A stretch of DNA of 64,000 bases, taken from assembly GCF_020882245.1 (NCBI RefSeq), contig NC_083599.1:76615745-76679744 (forward strand). Reading direction: 5' to 3'. Both the position numbers and the translations under genes were made by a program. The notes beneath the pieces were generated by a model. It was not told the DNA's origin and made no database searches. It saw only the letters and a list, made by a program, of their open reading frames with translations. The DNA is from Rhopalosiphum padi. Its lineage: Eukaryota; Arthropoda; Insecta; Hemiptera; Aphididae. Below are positions 1-14,920 of the stretch, piece after piece. Numbering within the stretch: the first letter of the stretch is position 1; each line of letters opens with the position of its first letter.

Positions 1-3000
1 CAATCTACAATCTACATATGTCTAAAAAACTACAAAAGCTTTGATGATAATATAATATTTGAATTCAATTATATTTTGTGCAATTTTAAATACTTAAAAT
101 AATATACTTTTATCATTATTCTGCTATGGAGTTCAATAATGCATGTCCTAGCATTGATTATAAAATAAAATATAGTATATGATAAGAATATAATACAATG
201 AATGATCTTAGTTACTTGTTAGATATAATTAGAACATAAATAGGTATAGACATTTTTTTCATACGTGTTTAACAAATTTACAAAATATCCATACTTAATG
301 TTGTTAATTAGATAAGTATAAATTAAAAATTAGATAAGAATAATAATAAATGTATACATGTGGGTGTATATACGTATATAATAATATAGGAACTCATATA
401 TATTATTGTATAATACAAATACATATATATTATTGTATTTCTCTTACCTATGCCTTGGCTACTGGATTGTGGAGCCTGTGAATTCCCTTTTTTTGACATG
501 GATTATAATATTTTGCACACTGAGGTAAGAACGATAGGAAGACAAGCTAGCAAAACATTATATTTTGTCTGTTCATAAAAACCAAATCAGCACACACGCT
601 ACTACATACAAATATTATTATACCAACTAAAATATTACGATGTAAAATAAAATTACCCGACACCAAAAAAGTAAAATCTTATTTGATATTTAGTTTAATC
701 AATGAAAAAATTAATAAGGTTATGTCGACGTTTTATGGACCATTTTGTGAGGTAAGATAAACACATGGACATAATATGTTGGGAAAATAATGTTTAAAAG
801 CCACGTACATTGTATACCAGCATAGCGTCGTTCGTAATACACTTCGTGTAAGTAATTACATTTTGCCGACATAATGTCCCTGCAACCATAATACCATATA
901 AATCGCTATCTGAAACTTTAAGCCAACAAGGTCATAATGAAATTACCGATAAAAAAGTAATGAATAATTTAAGACATGTTACTTTTAGGTCATTAATCAA
1001 TGATTTAAAAATATATACAGGGTGTGTAATGAACTAAATGTGGTTCCTAATCGTAAAGTAATCGGAACACCGAAAACACTCAACATATCAAAAATTAACC
1101 ATTATAATTATCAAATATCTAAGTGTATAACTGTTAAAGATTAATTAAACAATTAAGACTACATATATAAATGCGAATGGATCTATTAAATTAAGCTACT
1201 GTTGTCTGCTAATTTTACGTATGTAATCTAATAGAAAAAAATTGTCTTAATATGAATAATATTTTTTTTAATTCTTACCCATTGAGCCTTAATGAAAAAG
1301 AAATAGTTAAAAAAGCCTTTTTTTTATTATATTTTTTAGTATTTTTTAAATTAAAAAAATAAATCATCATTTTTAAAAATATTATTCGAATCCAAATCAT
1401 TTGTAAAAATAATATTACGAATAGCAATGAAAAAACAATTTAAGTTATTTTAAAATAAAATACCCAAGTTTAATCAATTCTTTACACAAAAAAAGAACTG
1501 TTTTAGTACTGATACATAATCAGATTGAAATATTCAATGTAGTATATTTTCATTATTAGTACGAGGTGAAACATTTTTTTTTTAAATTATGTGTTTATAT
1601 AACACATATCTAGGTACTGCTCGGGTGACTAATTAACGTGGGTAACACTTGTTTAGTGAAATGTGACATTCACTGTACACGAGTGCTGCATCGCATACAA
1701 GCAATTCAATAATATAGATTGTACATGTAATATAATAGTCACTATAGATACACTCAACGATTCTAACGTACAAATATTTCAAAATTCCATTACATTCCTT
1801 ATACTAAAATTAAAGTAATTCATGTTATTAAAATATTAGTAGATTTATAAACAAAATCATTGTATGCTAAATCCAATCGCATACAATTAATAAGTAGGTA
1901 CTATAAAATAATATTTTTCTAATTTTATACTGAGCTAAACTGCCTAAACTAGACAGTAGATACTTGAGAAATGGACTTGAATGATTATTGATGTAAAATG
2001 CAACTAATGAATATTTAAAAACGAAAGGTTTCAGGTACCTATTTCAATCATAATAATAAAGTGCGTTATTCAATCATAAAATGATTCTATAAACAATAAT
2101 CATACAATTATGACGTGAATGTATTTTATTATCGAGCGATTTTCATGGACGGGACTATATGATTTATTTTTCAGTTGATATGAATTAGATGAAAATCAAA
2201 TTTAAATATTCATTATTAAATAAAAAATTTTTAGATATTTTTTAAGATTTAATAGTAACAATAAAAACAATAAGAACCACTGAACTCGCTACTGATAAGG
2301 TGATATGTAACCTCTTTATCATAATCAGAACACTTGATGTAATTAGATATTATATTATGTATACCTAAAAGATTATAGCATTTTAACAGTTCAAGTAAGA
2401 ATTGAAAAATATCATACAAGTTATCTGTGTTTTGTAAATAATGTAATAAAATACACATTTTATTATGCAATTGATTGTCGATTATACACATATATTTTAT
2501 TAGTTAATTTAATTTAAAAATCGGTTTAATTATATATTTATTATTCAAATATGTATTAACTAATCATTAAAACATTCGAAGAAAATTAATATCATAAAAA
2601 TATACTAAATGTAGGTATATATCCCTAATTCCTGTTAATAATAATAAGTAGTCATCAGACAAAAAAAAAACAATAAATAAAACAATATTGAATATTATGT
2701 ACTAATTATTAATAATTGTTACCTACATAATGTAAATATGGATGAAGATTAAAATAATGTATTTTAAAAAAAAATGACAGCGCTAAAACAATGTATTTTA
2801 ATATTTATTACTAAAAAATATTGCATTACTCACTAGCACATACAAATTACTGAAATAGCTTCAAAATGATACAGTTTGACAACTAAACTGAGTAACAGTC
2901 GACAGTATACACAACATTAAATTTTAATAACTAAATAGACTATAATAATATATTGACATAATAAATAATCAAATAATCAATTAACTTTAAATGTTCGATA

Positions 3001-3510
3001 AGAAAAATGTGAAGAAGACTGTCTAATTAAAACGTATCCGCTCAGACTGTTCAAATAAGTATTATTTAGATAATAACAACGTTCAGTAACTTTATCTAAT
3101 CTAAACATATTTTAAGTAAAAAATTGCACGACAAAATAATATCGTTAAAAAACGTATTAATAAATTACAATTTAATGACATAATAACAACAAAATAATTA
3201 CTTTTAACTGATATTATTTATTACGATGAAAAAATTATTAAATTATGTTCATAGGTAAGGTATATTAAATGTTATGGAATGTCAATGAAATGATCACGTA
3301 TGATCATCGAAAGACAAAATTACCACATTCAAACAACGTGTGAACTTTTTAACATACCTTTTAGAGTACTTGTATATAAGAATAACCATAACAACACGCT
3401 TTTGTATATTACATTTCCATACTCAAATCGACTGATATAGCGTAAAAATAAATTTTAATTAAGAAATTTTAATTTACCAATTATACGGCCGACAGCAATT
3501 GATCACATGA

Positions 3511-3534
3511 ATATATATATATATATATATATAT
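3511..3534. repeat. (AT)12 microsatellite
   Basis: Twelve uninterrupted AT units, followed by a T-rich tract. Confidence 0.9.
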
Positions 3535-4802
3535 TTTTATTATTATTATAAATACGATTTGAGATCAATAACTTATAATTTTCCCATAATTTAATGGATA
3601 ATAATAAGAAAATATATGTTTAGGTATATATTTATTTAATATTGTGAAAATGTCTAACGTTTAAATCGCAATTGTTTTCGTTTTTTCTAAATAATTTATT
3701 ACTACTATAAAAACTAAGCACGCTTACGGTCTAACAATCAACTTTCATACGTCCGCAAGCCGCAAGTATAAGTGAAAGACTGATGGTTATGCCATGTCAG
3801 CGGGTGAATACAATCAAATGTCATCCATGCGGGGGTGTAGTAGACGTGTTTCCCCTTCACTCCTCCCAGTGGCATATTATTTTATTACTCTACGAATCAC
3901 GATAAACAAAATAACTTTTTAAAATATAAAAATGAATAGGTAAAAAAAAATTATGTGATTTTAATCATTGGAAAGGACAAAAATGTATAATGAAGCGCGT
4001 GTCTATTAATAGATTTATTTATGTATAAAAACAATTTTCCATAAAAATAAAAAATTAACTCTTACAACAGGGTAATAACTAAGTAACTAAATAAAATATT
4101 TATTTAATTTATTTCAATTTTGAAAAATATTTATCACCGAACAATCCATACATGGATTTATTATTATTTTATTAGTCATGAGTTTTGAGTGTACCAACAA
4201 ATAGTCAAATAAGGCATTAAGCAGTGACATGTCGTCTATAGAATTTTAAAATTTCTAAAAATTTTAAAACTTATTAAGTACTAACTACCAACTATTTTTT
4301 ATTAAATATTAACTTTTTGATTTATCACTAAAAGTATTATCGGCCGATTGTGTGAATTATGTGTATTTGTATAATAAAATAGTTTATTATTTTATAACAT
4401 TTCGAAATAATTTTATCATTTATCAAACACATATAATCGATAAATTTTATATACGAAAATAATTTTATTGTAAAATTAAGATATGAAAAGAAATCTATTT
4501 ATGTACATTTTTGGCAATTACTAATTCATCCTATTGTATTACTAATAGTAATAAAATAAAATTATAAATTATCCACACAAAAATAGAGACAGCGTTCTCA
4601 GCTTAGAATAGTTTTTTATCTGCAATGATATATCATAGAATTCAATTTTAACTCTTAAATAACAGTTACTATTCCTACTCTACAAGGCAGGTGCACTCCA
4701 AATTAATACTATACATTAGAGAAACCCTCTAAACCCTTTTTACTTAAATTCTTATCTTAATATTACTATTTAATTTCCGGGAAACATACATTTAGCCCGA
4801 AA

Positions 4803-4992
4803 GCATAGGCGTAATTTTAGGGAGCTTGGGTGTGCTTAGCACCCCCAATTTTGAAATTAGCACCAGCAAATTGTTTCATGTTAATTTAGATTTTAATAGT
4901 AACAGGTATCCATAACCTCAAGATAACATTATAAAAAAAAGATTAAGGAGCTTTAGCACCTTCAGTTTTTTCATTGAAATTGCACCCCTGGG
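4803..4992. repeat. Dispersed repeat fragment (GGCGTAATTTT / GCACCCC type)
   Basis: A GC-richer patch reading 'gcataggcgtaattttaggg ... cttagcacccccaatttt' and ending with 'attgcacccctgggcc'. A related patch is seen at about 45.09-45.17 kb ('gcattggcgcatatacgggg ... cttagcaccct'). The shared words and the contrast with the flanks suggest copies of one transposon family. No ends or target duplication could be defined. Confidence 0.35.
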
Positions 4993-7539
4993 CCGTAAAA
5001 AATAAATAAATAATAATTTAATTGTGTCATCAGTTTTATAAAAAATAACAAATATTGATATAATACGTTATACATATTAAATATATCAAAAATAATATTA
5101 AAAATTATAAATATTAATTAATTAATAATGACTATCAAATTCAATAATTTAATTTTTTTATAATAACTAAAAACTAGGATAAGGATGATTATGAATTTTA
5201 TATACATTTTTTTTCTTTTAGTATTAATTAAATCTTATTTTCCATATTTTTGTATTTTTAGGAATTTTTAACTATAAATGATCTTTAGTTTATTATACTA
5301 TTACATTTTTAATATTATAGGTATTTTTTTGTAAATTGTATACATTTTAGATCGTCTTTCTTAAAATTTATATTTTAAAGAATATATTTTTTTTTATAAT
5401 TTGATTTAATATAAATGTTTTTATACACACATACACTCATCAGCAGTAGTACAGTATCCATAGGTATATTGTTTCAGTAACAACTCGCGAATATGAAACG
5501 TGTAGTTCATAAAATATAAAAACGTAATTAATAATATTAGTACCTACATAAAAAATAAAATTGAAAATAATAAATTAAAACTCATTAACATTTTTTTAAT
5601 ATATTGTTCAGATAAATATTGTATTATTTTGATTTTACAAATTGTAATGGATAGAATTATAGAAAATAAGATTATAAGAACCTTTAAGATAATGTAAAAT
5701 ACCGATAAAATCAATCAGAGATTACGCATAAGTATATTTTATTGATTTAAGTAAATACTTAAAAAAAGTCAGATTTCCATTAAAAACATGTTAAATATTT
5801 GTAAGAAAACTTTATGAAACATATTTAATTTTATTATAAATTTAAAATATTTAAATATTTTTTGTGAATTCAAATATTTTTAAGCGTCAAAGAAAGAACT
5901 CATTTCTTATTAACATTAAATCTAAGTGTTATCAACCGCCAATTTGATTAGTTTATCCAATTATTATTCTTTTTATGTACATTCTAAAACTCAAACAGTT
6001 CTGTCTCAGAAAATTTAAAACAATATTGTTTAAATCACTACATTACAATACTGTCCGTCGATGAAATATAAGATACGTCATGAAAATTAGAATTAAGAAA
6101 CAAGTATCACAAAAAAAAACCACATTTGTTTACTAATTAACGATTTATTATTTTTCTAATTGAAATATTAATATATATTACCAGACTTACTACGTCAATA
6201 CATTTTTTATTTCATTTTTCTTTGTCATAACACCTAATAACAAACGTCAAATAATCACGAAATCGAAAGGTATGTTAATTTATTACGACACAGCAGTAGG
6301 CTGCCTTTTTATCTGATAAATTTATTATTACTTTTAATCAATTTCAATTGTTAGCATTTTCTATACAAAGTTTTCTAGTCATTAAGAAAAAACTCAATCC
6401 AGGTTGAGACTGACGTATTTCAACATTTGACATTAATGAAATTTATGAAAAATGACATAATGTAATATAATATTATACAAGAATAAAAAGCGATAACTTA
6501 AATTAATATTAAGTATTATTTATTTTTTCGACTTCTATTCGTCTTTATGGCAAAAGGAAGAGGGCTTTTTATGGGTACTACAGGAAACTCTAGAGTACAA
6601 AATATTTCTTATAAGTAAAGGTTAGCGTGCTATCCGAACAAAGAATGTTGGATTTTCTTATAGGATGTATAAATTATTGATTACTTTGGGTGGGGTGTTC
6701 CAATATTTCAAATATCTGTTTACATGGGTGTGGCTGGATTTAGATACTATCAGGTCGTCTCCTAGTTCAATGGGAAGGAAGCAATAACAACTAAAATAAT
6801 TAACTAACAAAAATAAACAAAACAAAATATAGATAATAATCTAAAATAATGAATATAATTTTTAAAAGTACATTGATATAAATAAAAATTATTTTTTATA
6901 TGTATGACGAGTTCTAATTTTAAGTTTATTTTACAAAATTAGTATAACCATTATACAATCAGATTCTAAAATACTTCACAGAGAAACAAAAAAATAAAAA
7001 GTAACAAGATTCTAAAGGAGTAATTCCCTGTGGCCAGTATAAGATTTTAATTTTACGAGTATAAAAGACTCTTATATAAAAGATTTTTATAGAATACTAT
7101 AAAAGAGAAACTTGGGAAGATTTGTTTAAACTTGTTTTTTATAATTCTTAATTTTTTTTTGTTACATTAAAATGGTATATTTCAGTTAATTTATAATTAA
7201 TAATTTTAAAAACTCAACTATTAATAACTTCTGAAGGTCATTAATTTCTTATTATTTTATTTCGATGTTTTGATTTTAAAATATAATTTACTCATTTTTA
7301 TAAAATTAAAATACAAATAAATAATTTATTTTTAATATATTATTAATACTAAAATTGATTTAGTATTTGTTTTTACTTATGATTTGATTTTTTAGGTTTT
7401 TAGAAAACGTAGTTACGCCTGAAAATGAGCCAAGAATGCTTATGAAGATTAATTCCACTGCGTCTTAATAATGAAATAGGTTGGAACTACTGAATCATAT
7501 TATTAACACACTTCGAAAATTTAAAATACTTAAAAATAG

Positions 7540-8150
7540 CTTAAAATTAGTTTAAATATTTTGAAAATTTCACCGAAAATAGTAATTTGAGTAATAGTTG
7601 AATGTTTCAAGTTTCTACGATTAATGTTATTTAATATTCAATTTTATCAAGATTTAAACTTCAGACGCTCATACAAAATATTTATAAAATTTCATAAAAC
7701 TTTTTTATAATTTTTATAAAAAAAATACTAAAAATTTCGGTAATTTTTTTAACATTTTAACTTTAAATGCTTATAACATAATATTGTAATGAAATAATTG
7801 TATCATAAATAAATTATAAATCAAAAATTTTTAATTCTCATTAATAGCACAAAAAACGCTAATATATTTCGAAAAATTTTTTATGACTAGAAAATACCAA
7901 TATAACATTGATGAAAATTATAAGTCCTTAAACTTCATTCATTTTTGAGCTATAATTAATAAAAAATATCAATTTTGTTAAAAGCTATAGTTTTGAATAA
8001 AAATCACTCCTCCAAAGAAACAACTAGATCCGATTTTCTACCAGAAACCAGTCTCAAAATTAAATGTTAAATTTTTACTGTCCTAAAAATAATGACACAC
8101 ATAAAAAACAATAAATCGTAACTACCCTCAAAATCTAAAAGAAGCAGTAC
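7540..8150. repeat. Possible dispersed AT-rich repeat ('GAAAATTTCACC' family)
   Basis: The phrases 'ttgaaaatttcaccgaaaat' and 'tcaagtttctacgattaatg' resemble phrases in the blocks near 43.26-43.9 kb ('cttgaaattttcaccaaat') and 59.22-60.17 kb ('gcttgaaattttcacgaaat'). I infer one old dispersed family with three degenerate copies. Borders are approximate and the match was made by eye. Confidence 0.3.
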
Positions 8151-8405
8151 TAAACTTAAGGGTCTTAATGCAGCAGGTAGCAACTTAAAATGGGCCTTTT
8201 AAAAATAAATGTATAAAAACTGCTTTTAAAATGTAAAAAATAATGGTTCCGATACACATCATCACTTTATACATCCATAACAATATATTAATTTTCAAGT
8301 TACTACCTACTCCATAATAATATTTGTAAAAGCCAATTTCTATCTAAGCCTTAAAAAAAATAAATACACGAATAAATAATACTCTGTACACAAAATATTT
8401 CTCCA

Positions 8406-8520
8406 CATTTATTTTTTTTTTTGGTACTTGGCTGGGTGCCTGAGCCCTGGGAAGGTAAGGACTCTATAGGAGCTGCCTATTTTCCTAGTCGGAATTTTGG
8501 CACTGGAAAGAAGATACACA
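8406..8520. repeat. Poly-T-led repeat fragment (possible retroposon on minus strand)
   Basis: A T-rich run (about ten T) is followed by a GC-richer segment of about 100 bases ('cttggctgggtgcctgagcc ... gtcggaattttggcactgg'). Read on the minus strand this is a short GC-richer body with an A-rich tail, as in a SINE or processed insertion. I see no clear RNA polymerase III A or B box, so the class is unresolved. Confidence 0.25.
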
Positions 8521-10664
8521 GCCATAACAATTTATCAATATACTATCAATGTAATCATAAAAAATACAACAAATTAATCTCAACACTTGCTATTTAAATA
8601 AAAAGTCCAATCTCAAGTATTTGAAATGTTTAAATTAAACTAATAAACTTATTCTATATATTAGAATACTTAGAATAGAGTTTTCTGTATTGAAATAACA
8701 AAAATAACTATTTAAATACAGACAATAGAAAAAAATCAACAGCAAATTAAAATGAACAAAGAATTATATCTCTTCCTGTTGAGTCAAAAAGAATAAATAT
8801 AACTGACTTTACAATAATTTCAGAAGAAAAAAGGTATTAAAAACTATAAGTAACTATAGTAACTCAACATTTAAAATTAACACACACAATGCTCTTTAAA
8901 TATTAGAACCACTTCAGAACAAGAAGAACCAATGATTTTTTTACAGGTAATTACAAAACCAATAGCTACTTTATTAATTGTAATATGAAAAATATAATGA
9001 TGGCATTTATTCAACAAATATATATTATTTTAATAGTAAATGCAGATAGATTTCAAATGTATTAATATTATACCTATATTCATTATTTGTAATATCTAAA
9101 TTACCCAATATTAAGCGAACTCAAGATTAGTTTTTAATATTATTCCAATTCATAAAATTATAATATGTTTGATATGTTGATAATTTACAAGGAAACAACA
9201 TTTTTGAATTTTCAAGAATTAAGTATAAATCTGTATTTTAAAATTTCTAGAGATTTAATCAAAATTACTCAACATAAACATCATCAATTTTTTAATATAT
9301 ATCTTAAATTTTGATTATAAATTCTTTTTTGGTAACTGTTTGCAAAAAACAACTAATAAATTATATTATTAAAGGTTTTATATTATTTTTAACACTTACA
9401 ATTGCAAGCTGTAAATTTAATACAGATTGGATTTCAAACATAAAGGTGTTCATATTGTTTTGCAATTTATAATGTTTAGTGTGTCTTTAATGCCCCATAT
9501 CATCATAATTATCTCTATGGCAAATCAATGTATCTATATACAGTTTTTTCAATAACTTGGCAAAAAATTTCAGACAGGAAATTGAGAAGCCCATGCAACA
9601 ATTTGTTCAAATATATTTAAGTACATACACAAATCAAGAGGGGGAAAGTGAGCTAAGTAGATAAGCTTTTTAAATATTATATAATAATACTATCAATATT
9701 ATTTTTTATAACAAATAATTACTATCAAAACTTTTTGACTCTAATTGTGCAATATTAAACTATTTAAGTAACTAATTTGTTTACTCATTAGTACAATGTA
9801 TATGTAAAATTTCTAAAATTAATACTGATTATTTTATATAAACAAACACATTATAGCAGACAGTTGTCCAATTATCCAGATAATTAGTAAATACAATACA
9901 TGGGCTGTACCTGGAAATATATGCCATTAAATTGAAATTTTATTGTCATTGATTATTTTTAAAAACTGCATTTAAATACATTGATGTATTACATTCTCAC
10001 AAAGATACATAGGTTGATGTGTGACTTTTGAGACATACTAAATGCCAAAATATGTCCGAGTAGTTTTTTAAACTTTTTAACTAAAATTTAATTTTTTTTA
10101 TTCAAAATATTGTAGATATGATACTGTATACTTAATTTTTTACACAAAGTTAATTAATTATTTTTAATTCCAAAAGCTCTATATAGTTTATTCTATTTAC
10201 TATCAAAAATTTAAACTCAAATATACAATTAATTATTGACATACGTTAAATTAGGTAAACTGCTTATGATTTTTACTTACAAAAATACATATTGTATTAA
10301 TTGTAAATAGTAATGAATAATATACAATTTTTTTTCTATTTTCCTGAGGGCTGATCAATAATAAATAATAATTAATAAACTCAAAATTACTAAGCTACTG
10401 CGATATAGGTATACTTAAATACTTATATACTTTAATACACATCAACAATTATTTAACAATAAAGTAATTACTTAATAATTTGTTTTGAAGTATAAATATT
10501 TTTTTTCAAACAATAGTATTAAGACTCTGTTTTTAATACATCAGGATTTAAAAAATTATCTTATATAATAAACATTTTATAAACTTATTATGCAAATATT
10601 TTAAATAATTGAATAAATTAAAAAGGCAAATCTAAAAATATAATATAAGCTATAGATATTGAGG

Positions 10665-10684
10665 TTTTTTTTTTTTTTTTTTTT
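10665..10684. repeat. Poly-T tract (20 T)
   Basis: About twenty uninterrupted T residues inside AT-rich DNA. It could be the poly-A tail of a minus-strand retroposon, but no body can be defined beside it. Confidence 0.8.
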
Positions 10685-13548
10685 AATATTAACACAATGA
10701 CTGACAATACCTACTAAACTACAAAATATTTTTACATAGTAAAAGTTAATTTATTTTAAAGTTATTTTGTTGATTTTTCATATAAATACAAAGTCATCAT
10801 TTTAATAAAAGTTGAATATGATTTTTTAAAGTTAAAATTTTTTGAATTATCTTTTTCAACTACTATTCAATAACTCTAAAAATGGAAAGATTAATTAATT
10901 TGGTTTTTAAACTTGCATTCAATGAACTACCTTAACTGGGAATTTACTATTCATATCAAATCAAAAATGTAATAGAAAAGTCATATACTTTGTACCATGA
11001 TAGAATTATTAAATATTGAATTAGAAATCTTTTAGTACTTGAACTTGGACTGGACAAATAAATACAAGATAATCTAAAATAAGCAAAGAACGACTCATTA
11101 AACTCTGTATTATGGATGAATACAGACAACACAGTAAGAAAAAATACATTGTTTTATGTAAGAATCCATAAATCATTTTGCCAAAAACAGTCCATATTTT
11201 CAAGTTTTTACAAAATTAATAAATAATAAATTAAATCTTAGATTGATATGTAATAAATTTACAATTGATAAAGATTTTTATGCATATTTTTTCAATTAAT
11301 AATATAAAAATAATTTAATAAACTTTTTACAACGAAATTTTAATATATGAAATTAATTTTATGCTAATTAGATAATCTAAAAATTTAAAAACTAATTACT
11401 AAATATACTACTAATCTCTAAAAACAACTATTAAACTTTAAAAAAAATCTATTAATATATTTAAATTAATATTGCATCCCCATTCCAATAAATAAAATGT
11501 ATATGAGCATTGAGCACCCATGATTAAATCTATAAATATTTACAGCCAATAACATCACCAATAGACAGTGATTTGTATCACTAGTAGGCAAGTAATAACT
11601 AAAAAATACAAGAGTTTCTACTACATTCAATGGCATGTCTTGATGAGAATAGCTTGTGAAATAGATGTCGATTTAACATAGATTAATGGAAATTGGAACT
11701 GCATTCAATATGTATTTAAATGAAAAATATTTTTTAACTTAATTAATGTGAAAAAGTAAAGTTGAAATATTTTCAAATATTAATTTTGTTGCATCAATAA
11801 AGGTATTTTCTTTTTCAAACAATTACATTTAGCATAGAAGAAAGAAATCGGTCTGATTGATGTACCAATTTTATTTTATTTATAATAAATTAATAAGTAA
11901 TTATACATATATTATAATCTACCAGCATCACAAGCATTGCGTTTAAAGGTGATAGATATTTTTCCAAAAAAAAATTATTAACAGTTAAAACCAAAGTTGA
12001 TTTTGTATTAATACCAAAAGAAAAATTTTTCTGGTTAGATATAAAAGTATATAAGTGAAAATTTGTACTAGTAATACCTACCTACCTACCTATTAAAAGT
12101 CAAAATTAAAATATATATTTAAATATTCCAATAAGTAAAATTTATCCTTTTCCTCGTGCTCTTGTACAATATTTAGTTGTACTAATGTACTGAAATAGAT
12201 TAACTATCAATTTTTTCATGGCTATATAAAAAATCACCAAATAGATACTATTTAATTCATATATAAAACAGGGATTATTTGTAACATACAAGAACATATA
12301 AATATATGATAATGAAAAGCGATATTCAAACAAAAAAGTAAGTATTACTATTTATGTATAAACACAATTGTCTAAAAGAAAATATTATAATTTGGTATTT
12401 ATCTGATACATTAGTTTTTAATCTTTTCGTATACAGTTAATAATGTAGAACTACAAACTATTAATTTTAGTTCAAAAATCAAAATACCAATAACTCTATT
12501 ATATTGTACAGCAGATTGATATATACAATTTAATAAAATATTTAAAAAAAAAATGGTATATTAATATATAAATGAATGCAATTTTCCAGTACAATACAAA
12601 GAGGAACCCTTTATATCAAGAACTTTTTGTAGATCGGTAGCGATGAATAATATTGTTCGAAAAATTCATAAAAATAGATTCTTTATTTTTAAGTTAGGCT
12701 TAATGAACCAATAATAAAATTGAATAGCATAAATATATGTTATATATGATATACGTGGCTGTTAAAACAATATAATCAGTTCAACCCATATTTTCAAGTT
12801 AACATAATCGGTAGTTACTAGTTAGTATCAATATATTATTCACTTTTGCCTTTTACATATGTCAGGTAGTTTTTTTTTTTCACATGATAAATTTAAATTA
12901 TAGTTATTTTAAAGGGAAGCTAATAAAACAAAAGGTAACTGGGAAGATTAAATTTCCATAATTCAACTCGGGACTAAACATTTTTATTGTTACCATGTAA
13001 TGATGGAAAACAATAAAAATTCTTCAAATTAAATAATAAAGTCTTAAGTAAAAATAAAATAGGTGCTGTTAGATGACAAAAGATAATTAAGTGATATCAG
13101 TAAAAAGCAATTATTATTCAAAAACATTATTGTATTATAAGTTATTATCATTATCCAATACCTCAACCAATACAAACACAAAAAACTAACTAATCGTAGG
13201 CATTTCAAATTAAGCTTAAGTATTTTTGTATTCAAATAAAAGACTATATTTAGTTGAATAACTTTTAAAAATAAGTGAAACAATTTTGAAAAATTGGTAA
13301 TGAGTTTGGTAAACAGCTTTCTAAATTATGTGAAAGTGAAAACGCCCTATTTCTCAAAACGAGAATTAAAGTCAAATTAATCGTACACAATTTATTGTGA
13401 ATACTAGAAAATTATGGACATTATTTACTGAATTTCTCGTGTACTTTATAAAAGAAGTAATATTGTGCCAATTATGCGAATATCAATATTTTTTCAGCGA
13501 TTAGTTAATAATATAAGTGTTAGTGTATAAATGAATTTAATTAGCCGG

Positions 13549-13557
13549 TATAAAAGC
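13549..13557 (+). promoter_or_regulatory. TATA-like box upstream of the CpG-rich VAMP7 5' region
   Basis: TATAAAAGC is a good TATA match in a C+G-containing context (ccgg before it), with a TCATT initiator-like word about 20-25 bases downstream. It lies at the left edge of the CpG-rich block that precedes the VAMP7-like gene. CpG-rich promoters usually lack TATA, so this may be a separate upstream start or a chance match. Confidence 0.25.
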
Positions 13558-13599
13558 AACAAAAACTTATCATTATACTAACCAAGTCTAGTCAATTGC

Positions 13600-14426
13600 C
13601 TCCTGTTGCGTATCCAAGAGAACATGGTCATAGTTTGTTCGTACCTTGAGACACGACCAACATTAACCACAGCCTAAGTGTAAGACGTCACTAGAGTGTC
13701 GGCACATTACTGACAGTCAATGGAAATACATCGTGAATGCACCATTAACGTTGGAAAAAAAAAATGCAAAACAAACGTAAAGTAGTACGCGTTCGAAACG
13801 AATGTCATAAACGTGAGAATCCAATGATACGGGTGTGTTTGTGAATTTATTTCTGGCGTTTTGATTGAAAAGCGACAAATAAGTTCGTAAAGCCCTAACA
13901 AGTAACAATCGCACGGTACGATGCCCAATGTCTGTGAACCCGTTATCATCAGTGTTCGGCACTGGAGCAGTGAGCCGCGTTATCAGTAATCCTTTTACCA
14001 TAAATAATTCGTCATGCCATTTACGAAGGCGTCGTTTGGCCGACAATAATCGTTTTCGAACCGCGACAACGTCTTTCTATTTTTCGTTTTCTCTCGCGAG
14101 CGCTAAAATCACTGGCAACTTCGACAATGTCGAGTACGTAACAAAACGCTCATTGAGAGGTTATCGCATAGATATTAATTTTTTTTTTTTCGGGGGTGCA
14201 ACAACGTCCTAAACAATCGACGTAAACGCGCGTTACGCGACGTTAATCGGTGCAAGTGGTCAATCTCCGAATATCAATTCATTATTCTCTATCGTCGTTG
14301 TTTTCTTTGTCCGATATTCCCGTCTCCGGAATATCACGTAGCTGCTGGTGCTTACGCGATATAGATAAGCGGTGGTGGTGGTGGAGATAACGCGAACACT
14401 CGGCGTGCAGCGGCGCATCGACATCG

Positions 14427-14457
<31 letters not shown>

Positions 14458-14920
14458 AACGACTTTGATTTAATATTTTATTATTTTTCAATATCGCAAT
14501 GCTACGTCAATCGTAATCGTTACGAGAGTAGTGTGTCCGTTGTCGTAGCCCGCGCGCGTGCCCTCTTCGAAAAACATTGATACATTGTGTGTCGTCGTTG
14601 CACACAGTTGCGTCACACATATCGTTTTCCCGTTTCGGTTAGCTAACAGTTCCGTGTCTGGTGTCGCACACGACCGTTGTCGTCCGGCTTCCCACCCCAA
14701 CAGCGACTGACGTAGAGAAACCCCAAAAACAAAAAAGTAAATAAGTAATAGTAGTAATACACGGCCGCTGAACGCACGATCGACGACGAGTGTCGATTAC
14801 TATCCGTGCGGACATTATCCAGTGGAAACGCACACGCTTGCCCAGCGAGACCGGTGTGCTATTGACACTTTGGATTCGTCGAAAGATGAACGTCGTCGTC
14901 TGAGTACTCTCAATTACGCC
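13600..14920 (+). promoter_or_regulatory. CpG-rich promoter and probable non-coding first exon of the VAMP7-like gene
   Basis: This block is much richer in G+C and CpG than its surroundings, which marks unmethylated gene starts in AT-rich insect genomes. It ends at a perfect splice donor: the intron begins GTAAGTAAGT at 14921. The next good acceptor on the same strand with a gene behind it is at 21225, just 26 bases before the VAMP7 start codon, so I infer a non-coding first exon joined to that acceptor. The transcription start inside the block cannot be fixed by reading. Open frames on both strands here (up to 109 codons) are by-products of GC-rich sequence without family signatures. Confidence 0.6.
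14428..14457. repeat. (CAA)10 microsatellite
   Basis: Ten CAA units inside the CpG-rich VAMP7 upstream block, probably within the 5' UTR or promoter. CAA tracts are unstructured and common in 5' leaders. Confidence 0.9.

Larger units (their letters stand above)
1..13540. other. AT-rich non-coding region
   Basis: No convincing gene is visible on either strand. The few open frames are 60-80 codons, built of AT-rich codons, lack family motifs and are what chance gives at this base composition. The stretch holds an (AT)12 microsatellite near 3.5 kb, poly-T runs, a T-rich segment followed by a GC-richer repeat fragment near 8.4-8.5 kb, and dispersed repeat debris. A short exon-like segment on the minus strand near 447-514 is treated as a finding. 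It could be intergenic DNA or introns of a gene lying to the left; the sequence does not decide. Confidence 0.6.

Noticed and set aside
13717..14212. Overlapping 80-109 codon frames on both strands
   Set aside because: They overlap in the CpG-rich VAMP7 upstream block with no family signature, most likely composition artefacts.
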